Positions 1 to 9,662 of a stretch of 64,000 nucleotides of DNA are shown here, in pieces. The first letter of the stretch is position 1. The number at the start of each line of letters is the position of its first letter. The stretch is from assembly GCA_026168455.1 (NCBI GenBank), contig CM047425.1, forward strand, positions 40,320,711 to 40,384,710, in the 5' to 3' direction. The stretch is from Theocolax elegans (Eukaryota > Arthropoda > Insecta > Hymenoptera > Cerocephalidae). The translations under genes and the position numbers were made by a program. The notes below the pieces were generated by a model. It saw only the letters and a list, made by a program, of their open reading frames with translations. It was not told the origin of the DNA and made no database searches.

Positions 1-2
1 TT

Positions 3-347
3 ATTGAGGTAACCCCAAAAATTAGAAGTAGGTTGTTGCAAAGAAGGAGGATCTTTGTAGATTATCAATCTTGCAAGATACAGGACTTTGTACTAGTCTC
101 CAGGTGCTTTAAGTGCCAGGGATTTGGTCACATTAGCAAAGTGTGTAATAACGAGGTACATTGTTCGCATTGCCCCGAAAAAGGTCACTCTTTTGACAAA
201 TGTCCGAAGAAACAGGAGAATAAAAAGTGCATAAACTGCGTCAAAGCCAAAAAGAAGTCGGACCATAATGTTCTCGACACTAAATGTCCGTGCTACATAA
301 ATGCACTAGAACGCCTAGTAAATAACACAGATTACGGGGAGCAATAA
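3..347 (+). CDS. R1-type retrotransposon ORF1, C-terminal part (Gag-like zinc-knuckle protein)
   Basis: The frame is open from the window edge, so the N-terminus is outside. The C-terminal part carries a run of cysteine/histidine knuckles: CFKCQGFGHISKVC is CX2CX4HX4C, followed by CSHCPEKGHSFDKC of the same spacing and then a partial third CINC motif. This is the usual end of ORF1 in R1-clade non-LTR elements. ORF1 binds element RNA in the ribonucleoprotein and is cytoplasmic or nuclear. The stop (345-347) lies just before the ORF2 frame, as in R1 elements. No start can be assigned. Confidence 0.85.
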   Translation: MEVTPKIRSRLLQRRRIFVDYQSCKIQDFVLVSRCFKCQGFGHISKVCNNEVHCSHCPEKGHSFDKCPKKQENKKCINCVKAKKKSDHNVLDTKCPCYINALERLVNNTDYGEQ

Positions 348-393
348 ACCCTGTATTCTGATAACACAACTTAATGCCAGACGAGCACAGCGG

Positions 394-3150
394 GTGATAC
401 CCGAAATAAAGCAAAAAGCGTATGAAAAGGGAGTTCACGTAATTATGCTACAAGAACCATATACAAGAAATAATAAAGTGACGGGATACGGTATGGGTGT
501 AAGAATAGTCTCCTCCAAAGAAAATCCGTGGGCAGCCATAGCAATAACAGACCCGAATGTGATAGCGTTGCAAATAACTAACTTATGTACACCGCACTTC
601 GCAATAGCAGAATTATCAGTACCATATAAAGTATACCTAATTAGTGGATATTTCCAACTAAAAGATGATATTGAGATACATCTAAGATCGCTCCAAGAGA
701 TAGTAACGGCTCTACAAGGAAAGAGCTTTATAATTGGTATTGATTCGAATGCAAGATCGCCACTATGGGGCCCTATGGAAACGGATGCAAAAGGAGAGAA
801 ACTAGAAGAATTTATACTCCAGAATAACCTCAGAGTAATAAACGATCCTAATAGCATTGCAACAGTCGCAAATGAAGTCGGAGAAGGCTATGTCGATGTA
901 ACTCTAACCTCACTAGATATGGCACAAAGAATACGAAACTGGAAAGTCCAAGAAAACTGGACATCAAGTGACCATAGAGCAATAACATTTGAATTAGTGG
1001 AACAAGCTCAGGGAGGTAGATATAGGAAGCAAGAGTACATCAAAAGCTATATAACAAGCAAAGCGGACTGGGGATTGTTTATTAACACACTGAGAGAAAA
1101 TTGGAAAGCCCAACCGCACCGACAGGATATTGTTTCAACAATCGCTGGCATTAAAGACATAATAAATGGGATAAAAATAGCATGTGACAAAGCTATACCC
1201 ACTAAGAACAAGACTAGTAGGAAAGTTCCATGGTGGAACGAGGACTTGACAAAGGCCAAAAAACACACAAACAGGTTACGCAGACAATTCCAAAAGGAAA
1301 GAGATCCGGACACAAGAGAACGTGCAAAAATGACCTATAGACTGGCCAAGCGACAATATACAAGACTAATAGACACAACCAAAACCCAAAAATGGGAAGA
1401 ATTTGTGACCAAACAAGGTAACGACAATCCATGGAGCTTACCGTACAAGCTGGCTGCCAAAAAAGCTAGACAAAAAACAGGCAAAGTAATTACAATCAAC
1501 AAAGGAAGAGAAAAAGATCCTGGTCTAATTAGTTCATATAGACCAATATGCCTGCTACCAGTTTTAGGAAAAATTCTGGAAGGTCTGATAATCAAAAAAT
1601 TAGATCAAATCGTGGAACCACGTCTGTCTGACAAACAATACGGTTTTAGGAAAGGGAGATCAACCGAAGATGCGATAGTGTACTTAAAGACCAAAGTGCA
1701 CAACTCAAGCTGTAGGTATGTACTCATAATGTTTTTGGACATTAAGGGTGCATTTGACAATGTATGGTGGCCGGGAGTACTAAAGAATCTGAGAGGCATG
1801 AACTGCCCCTGGAGACTGTACAATATCGTTAGGGAATACCTCTGTAATAGGAAAGTAATAATAACCGAAGGTGGCAATTTTGCAAGTAAAAGTGTGACAA
1901 AGGGATGCCCGCAGGGATCCCTACTAGGACCAATCCTATGGAATATCGTATTTGATGAAGTGCTTCACAAGTTAGACAGAGAAGGACATGAGACGATAGC
2001 CTATGCAGACGACCAAGCCATTATAATCGAAGGAGACTCCCGTAAAGAACTGGAACGGAAAGGACAGATGGCCATAAATATAATAGAAGAATGGAGTAAA
2101 AATGTCAAAATGAAACATGCCCCAGATAAATGTGCAATGTTACTAGCAAAGGGAACATTTCATCCTAAATGTTACTCACTAATCAGAATAAACGGACAAA
2201 GAATTAAAAGGCAAGAACCGTTTAAATATCTGGGCGTTTCTTTTGGCAAAGGCCTAAGCGTACAAACGCATGTTACGGAGATCTCAAAGAAAACCAGAGG
2301 AATTTTCGAAAGGCTGGCCTTCCTGGCAAGAGAGGAATGGGGCTTAGGCTATCGATCTCTAGATATAATATATAAGGGAGTGTTCATACCCATAATAACA
2401 TATGCAGCAGCAGGATGGTACGGGCTCACAAATAATGTCCAGAAAAAGAAACTCATAATGTCGCAAAGACATGCCCTGATGAAAACCACAGGAGCATACA
2501 AAAACATCTCGGCCGAATCTATTACGATTACAGGTCACCTACCGATTGACTTAGAATGCGAAAGAAGAATCGGACTATATTGGATGAGAAAAGGAAAAGA
2601 ATACCGATATAAAAAATTTACAGTACAATCGGAGGAAGGACTAGGCACGCGAAGAGAAAGAAAATTGATAATAGAAAGGCTAGACCAAGAGATAAGAAAG
2701 GAATGGCAGTTGAGATGGGATAATACGATAAAAGGAAGATGCACATATGAGGTTTTACCAAGCATAGAAGAAAGGCTAGCAAAGTTTTGGTTTAGACCGA
2801 GTAAATGGCTGATCCAAATACTCAGTGGACATGGAAATTTCCAATCTTTCAGGAAAAGATTTAACTTTGTAGAGTCCGACCTATGCAGCTGTGGAGAGGC
2901 AGACACCCCTGAACATGCTTTATGGACATGTGTGAAGTACGAAACAATACGGCATAAATATGTACAGGATATGGAAGAAGCAGCTAGAAATACGAAAAGG
3001 ATGATGACGACCAAAGAGGGCTTAGACAAATTAACCATGATGGTTAAAGACATTATGCTTGTAAAAATTGCTACCGAAGACCTAGAAAAAGACTTGGCTT
3101 TAACCGCGACAATAGCAGAAGTAGTAGGATCAGAGGAAGACGAAGTGTGA
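394..3150 (+). CDS. R1-type retrotransposon ORF2: endonuclease plus reverse transcriptase
   Basis: About 918 residues without a stop. The N-terminal ~220 residues are an apurinic-type endonuclease (EEP) domain: LQEPY, IIGIDSNARSPLWG and SSDHRAI motifs. The middle is a reverse transcriptase: SYRPICLLPVLGKILE, YGFRKGRSTEDAI, MFLDIKGAFDNV, GCPQGSLLGPILWN, catalytic AYADDQA, and KYLGVSFG. The C-terminus has the CSCGEADTPEHALWTC zinc knuckle of the R1 clade. It nicks DNA and copies element RNA at the target. The frame is open upstream to within ORF1's last codons (about 343) without an ATG; the first in-frame ATG is at about 445, so translation probably re-initiates after ORF1. No frame break was seen, but the copy is not in rDNA. 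Confidence 0.9.
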   Translation: MIPEIKQKAYEKGVHVIMLQEPYTRNNKVTGYGMGVRIVSSKENPWAAIAITDPNVIALQITNLCTPHFAIAELSVPYKVYLISGYFQLKDDIEIHLRSLQEIVTALQGKSFIIGIDSNARSPLWGPMETDAKGEKLEEFILQNNLRVINDPNSIATVANEVGEGYVDVTLTSLDMAQRIRNWKVQENWTSSDHRAITFELVEQAQGGRYRKQEYIKSYITSKADWGLFINTLRENWKAQPHRQDIVSTIAGIKDIINGIKIACDKAIPTKNKTSRKVPWWNEDLTKAKKHTNRLRRQFQKERDPDTRERAKMTYRLAKRQYTRLIDTTKTQKWEEFVTKQGNDNPWSLPYKLAAKKARQKTGKVITINKGREKDPGLISSYRPICLLPVLGKILEGLIIKKLDQIVEPRLSDKQYGFRKGRSTEDAIVYLKTKVHNSSCRYVLIMFLDIKGAFDNVWWPGVLKNLRGMNCPWRLYNIVREYLCNRKVIITEGGNFASKSVTKGCPQGSLLGPILWNIVFDEVLHKLDREGHETIAYADDQAIIIEGDSRKELERKGQMAINIIEEWSKNVKMKHAPDKCAMLLAKGTFHPKCYSLIRINGQRIKRQEPFKYLGVSFGKGLSVQTHVTEISKKTRGIFERLAFLAREEWGLGYRSLDIIYKGVFIPIITYAAAGWYGLTNNVQKKKLIMSQRHALMKTTGAYKNISAESITITGHLPIDLECERRIGLYWMRKGKEYRYKKFTVQSEEGLGTRRERKLIIERLDQEIRKEWQLRWDNTIKGRCTYEVLPSIEERLAKFWFRPSKWLIQILSGHGNFQSFRKRFNFVESDLCSCGEADTPEHALWTCVKYETIRHKYVQDMEEAARNTKRMMTTKEGLDKLTMMVKDIMLVKIATEDLEKDLALTATIAEVVGSEEDEV

Positions 3151-3908
3151 GAGATAGAAGTAGGTACAGTTAATCTTCCAGAAATAGAAATAGGGTAGAG
3201 AGAAAGGAAATGCATGAGTGAGCAGAGGGAGAAAGTGAATTGAGTGAAAGACGGAAGATAGTAGATAGGTAAAAATCGAAAGTCGCACTAATACATGTCG
3301 CACTAACAGTGGTAGTAGAACAGAGGTAATCAAGGTAGATAGAGATTTTGTACTAATTAACATAATGACTAACATTCCGTATAGGGAAAAAGAGTTTTCG
3401 TAGAATGAAAGTTGAGCGAAAGGAAAGGATGAATGTAAAAGCTCAGAATGAAAGAAAGGGTGAGTGAGAGAGTAGATAAGTGAATAGGAACTCCATCTTG
3501 TAGGTTAGGCAAAAGCCAAAGAAGAGAGAAGAAAGAAGAGAGAAGAGAAGAAAGAAGAGAGAAGGGAAGAAAGAAGAGAAAGGAAAGAGAAGAGGAAAAC
3601 CTCAGAAACAGTTGGTCTTGCTCCCCTGAACAACCGCAAAAGTAAAGAAACAAAGAAACAAAGAAACAAAAATAAAAATAAAAATAAAACCGAAGCAATA
3701 AATAAGAACAAAAGAGTAATGTATAATCGCAAGAGCAGAGAAAGGCTAAAGCGAACTCCTTATGTTCTGTAGTCCAAATAACCGTCACAGTCGAGGATAA
3801 GACATACAAGAAAGATAGCAACAAACGATGTGACATGGACGACCGCCGGTATGCCAGAGGCGAGGTACGGCGGCAATGATCGATGCGTTAGGCATCGATC
3901 TAGCTCGG
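3151..3908 (+). other. 3' untranslated region of the R1-type element
   Basis: No convincing gene. It contains a strongly purine-biased tract (about 3515-3600, GAAGA/GAGAA repeats) and two GC-rich hairpins near 3845-3875 (GCCGG/GGCGG type) and 3880-3900 (ATCGATGC...GCATCGAT). Reading frames on the opposite strand here are shadows of the purine tract. The 3' end of the R1 element is probably just before the T-rich tract at 3908. Confidence 0.5.
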
Positions 3909-3983
3909 TTTATTTATTTTTTTTTTTTTTATTTTTTTTTTTTGAGTATTTAATTGTTTGACTGAGAAATGATTCAATGGTGA

Positions 3984-5258
3984 TTACTCAGTACAAGTAG
4001 CCAATCCAAGGTGTCTAAGCTCGTTCCACGACATAGCCGTATTAGTTGACCTACTGAGTTTATCATTAAGATAGTTGAATGTAAATGTGTCTATAGCATT
4101 GCGCACAGAAGACCCAAGAGATTTATACTCTAGATAATCGGAGCGTAGACCCGAGGATTGGAACTTTCTGTACGCTGCATTATGCAATTTTATGTTTTGT
4201 TTAGTTTCGTGAGTGATCCAAGGGTTGGGTAAATTTTTAATACGAATTAGTTTACGAGGTGCGACGGAATCAAAGGTTTTAATGATTGTTGATGATAGAT
4301 TGCTAATAAAGTCAGAAATAATAAGAGAGGGATCAAGAAGAGAGTCTGAGTCTGAGTCTGAGTGTGAGTGTGAGTGGCCAGGTGACAAGGTACAAGTACA
4401 TGACAGCGAAACAGAAGAGGAATTTAACGGACTAGACGAAAGCTGAATTGAGGGATTAGAGTTAAGATTAGAGAGAAACTGTGATGTTTTTTCCTGGGGA
4501 TCAACCCTCCCAAGGCTACGCAACCCAAGCCTCCTGACTGTTGAACATGATTTCTTAAGATTAAGAACCAAGACAATTGAATCATGTCCAGCTATGAAAG
4601 GTTCTGACGACTTAAAGTATGAGTAGTCAGTGGGAGGATCACAAACCATAAAAAGGTCAAGCCAGGTATGAGATGAGCGAATTGAGTTATGAGTATGGTG
4701 GGTGGGTTCCAAGTTTACAAGCTGAAGGTTTAACGAACGAATACATGATTCCAACACGGCAGCTGATCCATCTGTGACCCTCAAATTAATGTTGAAGTCA
4801 CCCGTAATAACAACTTGGTCACAGTGAGGGAGAAAGTCAGAAACACTATTAAAAAACGCCATTGGATACGCTGCCGTTGGCCTCCTATATACCACAGCAA
4901 AAAGTAAAGATCTCGTTGGACTATTTATTTGTAAAATTAAATATTTCGGCGTATTGGAAAATTTAGGATCGGAGTGTGTAAGTAGCCTAACAGTGAGTTG
5001 TTTTTTGATATACGCGGCTACACTTCCACCCTCCTTCCTCAGTCTGTCCAACCGGTGAAGGAAATACCCAGGAATGTGAATGATATTAGAAGAGTCATGT
5101 TCTGTAAGGAATGTTTCAGTAAGTGCAATGATGTCATGATTTTGTGGAACAATGAGTGATTCTAAGGATGCAAAATGCGTTTTTAAGCGATTAAAATTAC
5201 AATGAAAAATGGAGAATGAGGAGGAATTATTTCCAGACTGTGGCCTGCTGAACTTCAT
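3984..5258 (-). CDS. non-LTR ORF2, endonuclease half only (424 aa)
   Basis: Uninterrupted 424 aa frame. Residues ~15-250 form an EEP endonuclease: LTETFLTEHDSSN (catalytic Glu), VVYRRPTAAYP, VVITGDFNINL (Asp/Asn), SSHTWLDLF and AGHDSIVL. The rest is the low-complexity serine-rich linker and the basic YRKFQSSGLRSDYLEYK region that precedes the RT in the related copy. It ends within that region and has no RT motifs, so it can at most make an endonuclease-only protein. The start ATG overlaps the ORF1 stop in the order ATGA. Whether it is translated is unknown. Confidence 0.75.
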   Translation of the reverse strand: MKFSRPQSGNNSSSFSIFHCNFNRLKTHFASLESLIVPQNHDIIALTETFLTEHDSSNIIHIPGYFLHRLDRLRKEGGSVAAYIKKQLTVRLLTHSDPKFSNTPKYLILQINSPTRSLLFAVVYRRPTAAYPMAFFNSVSDFLPHCDQVVITGDFNINLRVTDGSAAVLESCIRSLNLQLVNLEPTHHTHNSIRSSHTWLDLFMVCDPPTDYSYFKSSEPFIAGHDSIVLVLNLKKSCSTVRRLGLRSLGRVDPQEKTSQFLSNLNSNPSIQLSSSPLNSSSVSLSCTCTLSPGHSHSHSDSDSDSLLDPSLIISDFISNLSSTIIKTFDSVAPRKLIRIKNLPNPWITHETKQNIKLHNAAYRKFQSSGLRSDYLEYKSLGSSVRNAIDTFTFNYLNDKLSRSTNTAMSWNELRHLGLATCTE

Positions 5259-5473
5259 TTGCTCGGGTTTTGGTTTAAATTGGAGGGGGAAAGGGTAAGT
5301 AGATCACATTCGGAATTAATAGTAATGATAGGCCCTCCCTTGACCTTACGCAGACATACATTATAATTAACAATTATAGGTCGCAAATATCTCAATTCTG
5401 ACGCTTTACGTTGAGTCTTTACCCACAAATCATGGAGGGACTTTGGCCATAATGCACGAAGAAAAACAACGAA
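5255..5473 (-). pseudogene. non-LTR ORF1, C-terminal 72 codons
   Basis: The minus-strand frame from 5473 to the TGA at 5255-5257 reads a typical ORF1 tail of CR1/Jockey-group elements: LWPKSLHDLWVKTQ, LRPIIVNYNVCLRK and KGGPIITINSECDL, resembling the FP-protein-like C-terminal domain. A stop just upstream (TAA at 5474-5476) and no earlier homology suggest 5' truncation or decay. The TGA overlaps the ORF2 ATG by 2 bases. Confidence 0.6.
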
Positions 5474-5997
5474 TTAGATGCCTTCGCAAGCCAGCAACAT
5501 CTGGGTTCACTCCTACCTTGAAAAGTTGAGTAGCAGTTTGCATGGATGGTGTTATTTCAGGTACTGCAAATTTCCGCCACGTCTTTTTTTAGTATTCAGC
5601 GGCCGCAGACACAACACATGTTCCTCGCCGATTGCCGCATCTCAGTATTGGTGTTGAAATATAGAGCTGATCTGTAAAAATTTTGAACTGCGGTCGACGA
5701 TGATAGAGGCGCTGGGTATCGCAACAAGATTCGATCTGTCCGCCAAATGAGTTTGCAAAAACTGTAGCTTATCACCTAACCTCCAACTTCCAGAAAAATT
5801 TTGAAAGCGAATAGGGACTCAACAAGCTACTTATTTTAAGTACCTGTTTGAAACAGCTAAGCAGCTCCTGTAAAAGTCCAATTCGCCGCCACTGGAACTC
5901 GAAAAATAATGTTTTGCGTAACTACTACAGTTATATCAAACAGAGTGAAAATAAAAGCGTCAGCGTTGCCCACCAAAGAGAAAGAGAGTGAGAGAGA
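5474..5997. other. no recognisable gene
   Basis: About 520 bp of mixed-composition sequence between two minus-strand non-LTR elements. No coding pattern, tandem repeat or RNA gene was recognised on either strand. It may be unrecognised 5' sequence of the element at 3910-5473. Confidence 0.4.
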
Positions 5998-6015
5998 TTA
6001 GATTAGATTAGATTA
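5998..6015 (-). repeat. (TAATC)n 3' tail of the non-LTR element
   Basis: Three to four copies of a pentanucleotide directly follow an AATAAA on the element's sense strand. Microsatellite tails in place of poly(A) are typical of CR1-group and related elements. Confidence 0.7.
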
Positions 6016-6367
6016 TTTATTGGGTACTTTGGGGTGAGATCCCGTATACACATAAGAAATCTTAGAAAGAGATCGTATAGCGCAGTTCATGATAAAAATT
6101 ATAAAATAAAAAGAATAGTAATTATATAACAAAAGTTATTTACAGAAAATAAAAATAAAAAATACTAAAATCGTATAACAATAAAATAAATAACATAACA
6201 GAATAACAAATAAAATTAATAACAAAAAAATAGTTTAACAAGAAAAGTAAAATAAAAGAGCAAAAACAAAACGCAATAATTGAAATATAGTAACGCAATA
6301 TAAGATCGGTTGAATACACAGCCAAAACATAATTAAAATAAAACATGATATACAATCGATGAAACGC

Positions 6368-7781
6368 TTAGAAATCTGGTAAGGAAGGGCAGGCGATTCC
6401 CTCATTTCTCATTCTCACGTCCCAAGTCTGACGATCAAGCTCAGATAGATACGATGAAAGGGATGATTTGAATGAACTAAAGAGGAGAGGGTCAAGATTA
6501 GTGAAAGGGAGGTGATTGATGAGGCGAGAGGCAGTGATAATGAAGGAGTTATTAAGGGCCTCTGTCCTAGGAGGAAGATAGAAAAGGGATGAGGGTGGGA
6601 GGCGTGAGGAAGAACGAGCAGGAAATGAAGCATCACGAATAGTGAAGTGACGAGCAATATAGGAAGGGGAATTATGGGAAATGATGTTAAAAGCACTAGT
6701 AGCAATGAAAAGGGATCTTCTAAGCTCGACCGACAGCCAACCCAGCTTAAGACGGTAAGGTATCACATGCTCACGCCACGGAATAGTACCCCATACAAAA
6801 CGAACGCAAGCATTTAATAGACGCTGTAGCTTTAAATTCCTGGTAGCATCTAGGTCGTGAAAAACAGCGCAGGCGTAGTCGAAATGCGGGAAAATTAGAG
6901 CTTCGACAAGGCTCTTTCTGTTCTGACGCGAAAGCGCTCTTTTAAAAAATCTTAAGGAGTGAAGAACTCCATGAACTCGCTGTGACACAGATGCGACCTG
7001 ACGAGACCAGTCCAGAGTGGGTGAAATCCATATGCCCAGAGATTTGACTTCAGATTCATAGTTAAGGATATCATTCCCTATTGAAACCTTCGGGGCAGTA
7101 TCTAAGTCAATGCGTGAAATATGGGCCTGACTGCCCAAGATCATCACCTTCGCTTTTTTACATTCAAATTCTGACCATTCGATCTCGCCCAGTTGTCTAT
7201 CGCATTAGAGTCTTCCGAAATTTTTTGTTCACCCTGAGCAAGATCGGTTGGATAAAACGAGTGATAGATCTGAGTGTCATCCGCGAAAATCATGTGGTCA
7301 GAATGTTTTAAAACCCGCGAGAGGTCATTAATAAAAATAGAAAATAATAGTGGGCCGAGGACACTGTCCTGTGGCACCCCCTAGACGTGTCGAGCCAGGC
7401 CGAGCCCATCCCCAGTTCATCCACCACTAATTGAATGCGGCCAACCAGATAATGGTAGAACCACAAGATAACCGTATCCGAACAACCTATAGAGCGTAAT
7501 TTACTAAGCATTAAGTCATGTTGCACCGAATCAAACGCTTTTGAGAAATCAAATAAAATGAGAATTGTGATCATGCGTTTGTCTATGGCTCTCTTAATGT
7601 CATCCAAAACACCTATCAGAGCCGTCTGGGTACTATGCCCCCGGCGGAAGCCCGCTTGTCTCTCAATAATTAAATTATTACTGTTAAGATATTCTGTGAG
7701 TTGTTCATGAACTAACTTTTCTAAGATTTTGGAGACTTCACAGAGCTTTGCTATGGGCCTAGTGTCAGATGGCGAGATCAC
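6368..7781 (-). pseudogene. non-LTR reverse transcriptase and C-terminal domain, frameshifted
   Basis: 7781-7308 carries RT blocks TRPIAKLCEVSKILEKLV, AGFRRGHSTQTALI and FDFSKAFDSV. 7377-7144 carries [17 protein letters not shown] and catalytic FADDTQIY. 7147-6368 carries KSLGIWISPTLDW and the C-terminal FPHFDYACAVFHDLD, ACVRFVWG and LGWLSVELRRS blocks. The three pieces lie in different frames, so at least two indels have occurred. The protein copied element RNA at the target site (family knowledge); this copy cannot. Confidence 0.85.
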
Positions 7782-7981
7782 TTTTCGACTTAGCCAAAGG
7801 AAAAAGGAGGATTAGCCAACAGTTTTAACATTGGAGTAGAAATTCCATCATGGCCAGTAGCCTTGGAGGTGGCCCTTGAAATAGTAGACAGGACTTGATG
7901 CGAGGTGATAGGGGTAAAGTGAAAGGAAGTTAATGGATAAGATGAGGGTAAAATGTCTGTTGAAGAAATGAGAGACTGAAG

Positions 7982-9272
7982 TTAGATATATGTGAAAGGA
8001 CAGGGTAAATATGAAATAGAAGCATAGTGGGTGTTGAGCTGATCAGGTGAAAAAATATATGAGAGGTGATTGAGATGATTTAACGCGAGACCCATGTTCC
8101 CGAGCTTTTTCCACAAACTAGACGAGTTAGAGGCAGATTTGATTCTGTTATTATAATATAAAAATTTATTGGAGTCGATGCCATTTCTGACAAGATTACG
8201 TAGATCTTTGTACTTCTGATAGTCCGGGCTCAGGCCAGCGGCCAAGTATCTTCTGTACGCCATTTTACGAGTTTTAATACTTTGTTTAATGTGAGGTGTA
8301 ATCCACGATTTGTTGATATTTTTGATGGTGATGAGTTTAGCAGGAGCGAGTGAGTCAAAAGTATGCAGGATAGCTGAAACAAGGTTTGAAAGTAGACTGT
8401 TGATGGTAGTGGGGGATGAAGAACAAGGCATCAGCATACGCTGCGAAGAGGAGGGTGAACGGCCAGACGACGTGGTTGAAGGGTGAGAAATTGATGGCGA
8501 AGACGACACAGCGGTAGTGTATGAGTGAGCTGAAAGATGATTAAAAGTATCGGAAAAAAGAGCAGCTGCCGCCGGCGGATCAATTATAGCAAGGTTCCGC
8601 GACCAAATCTTCTTTACAGCCGGCAATGGTTTAATAAAATCGAAAGCAAGTACAATATAGTCGTGTACAGCTGCAAAGGGAACTGATGACTTATAATAAG
8701 TATAGACTGGCGGAGGATTACGTGTTATAAATAAATCAAGCCAGGTATGAGATGAATGGGTGGTTGAATGCGTATGATGCGTAGGATCAGATTTGATAAG
8801 GAAAAGGGTTAATGAATCACCGGTGATGACTACCTGTTCACATGTATGTAGATAATTATTCAACGTATCAAAAAATTGTGATGGGTAGGCCGCTGTGGGC
8901 CTCCTATAAACAACACTAAATAGCAGCTTACTGGTTTTATTACGAACTTGAAAAATTAAAAATACCGGGGTGTTGGAAAAGACAGGGTCGGAGTGAGTCA
9001 CAAGCCTATCATCAAGATTATTCCTGAAATAGGCGGCTACCCCCCCCCCCATCCTTACCCACCCGGTCCAATCTGTGTAAGGTGTAGCCAGGAAGGCCCA
9101 GCATGTTGGAGGAGTCGTCATCTGTGAGAAAAGTTTCTGAGAAAGCAATGATAGTGTGATTCGATGGAAGGACTAGTGATTCTATAGATGAAAAGTGTGT
9201 TTTTAGGCGGTTAATATTTACATGAAAAATGGAGAATAAAGTGTTAGTATGTGATGACGCCTGACCAGACAA
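7982..9272 (-). pseudogene. non-LTR ORF2 endonuclease region, frameshifted at a G/C run
   Basis: 9272-9018 reads the N-terminus (SIFHVNINRLKTHF, FSETFLTDDDSSN); 9148-7982 continues with VVYRRPTAAYP, VITGD, SSHTWLDLF and the linker. The frame changes at the poly-C tract near 9041-9050, a likely slippage site. A segment between VITGD and LFLIKSDPTHH is shorter than in the paralogue at 3984-5258, so an internal deletion is also present. Confidence 0.8.
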
Positions 9273-9391
9273 CCTTCATTGTGAAGGAGACGAATAATGG
9301 TTTGAAAAATTATTCAAGTCAGATTCAGAGTGAATCGGAAAAAGCTGCCCTCCCTTCGTTTTCCGAATAAACACAATGAATATTTATGAAT
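9273..9391. other. junction between non-LTR element and inverted-arm structure
   Basis: Short unannotated stretch; nothing recognised. Confidence 0.3.
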
Positions 9392-9495
9392 TAATTGCAG
9401 AAGTCTATAACTAATTATAACAAATATATAAATTATGCCTAAGCTCTCCCGGGGTCAACCTTAAATACAAGTTCTAATGTAAAAATATCAATATG

Positions 9496-9571
9496 TTATA
9501 ATAGCCGTGAGCGTTAAGGCGCACGTTTACGACTTGTGTTACCTGTAGGTACGTGGGTTCAAATCCTGAGA
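9496..9571 (+). other. tRNA-like module with A and B boxes (pol III type promoter)
   Basis: A box-like TAGCCGTGAGCGTTAAGGCG (9502-9521) and B box GGTTCAAATCC (9556-9566), separated by an anticodon-arm-like stretch and a small variable-arm hairpin (TACCTGTAGGTA), as in class II (Ser/Leu) tRNAs. The T stem pairs poorly and no acceptor stem is evident, so this is a tRNA-derived sequence, not a tRNA gene. A nearly identical copy is in the right arm. Confidence 0.6.
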
Positions 9572-9662
9572 TTTTTCTTTTTTTTTAATATTTATTTAAA
9601 GAAATTAATTAAAGAATGGTTTAATTCTTTAGTTATATTAATGTCGTCCACGTAGTTGAAAT

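Larger units (their letters stand above)
3910..5473 (-). mobile_element. CR1/Jockey-group non-LTR fragment: ORF1 end plus endonuclease, then poly(A)
   Basis: On the minus strand this reads ORF1 C-terminus, ORF2 endonuclease, a short non-homologous stretch, then a T-rich tract (3910-3946) that is a poly(A) tail in the element's sense. Compared with the related copy at 5998-9272, homology stops right after the endonuclease/linker, before any reverse transcriptase. Either an RNA was polyadenylated prematurely and retroposed, or the RT part was deleted. The 5' boundary is unclear. Confidence 0.6.
5998..9272 (-). mobile_element. CR1/Jockey-group non-LTR retrotransposon, near full length but decayed
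   Basis: Minus-strand order: endonuclease (9272-7982), RT (7781-7144), RT C-terminal domain (7147-6368), an AT-rich 3' UTR (6367-6020), AATAAA, and a (TAATC)n tail at 5998-6015. Frame breaks occur at a C-run near 9041-9050, in the linker near 7790, at ~7377 and at ~7147, so this copy is dead. ORF1 is not visible upstream of 9272, so the 5' end is truncated. It is related to the element at 3910-5473. Confidence 0.8.

Noticed and set aside
3369..3836. Minus-strand leucine/serine/phenylalanine-rich frames of 75-155 codons
   Set aside because: They are the complement of the purine-rich R1 3' UTR; composition is dictated by GAAGA repeats and there is no family signature.
5998..6015. Telomere-like repeat next to a non-LTR element
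   Set aside because: The unit is TTAGA/TAATC, not the insect TTAGG, and only 3-4 copies occur; it is better read as the element's 3' tail.
6140..6355. Minus-strand hydrophobic frame of 71 codons
   Set aside because: AT-rich 3' UTR; Phe/Tyr/Ile composition is expected from base content.
9500..9571. A true tRNA gene
   Set aside because: Boxes fit, but acceptor pairing is absent and the T stem is poor; a tRNA-derived module is the safer call.
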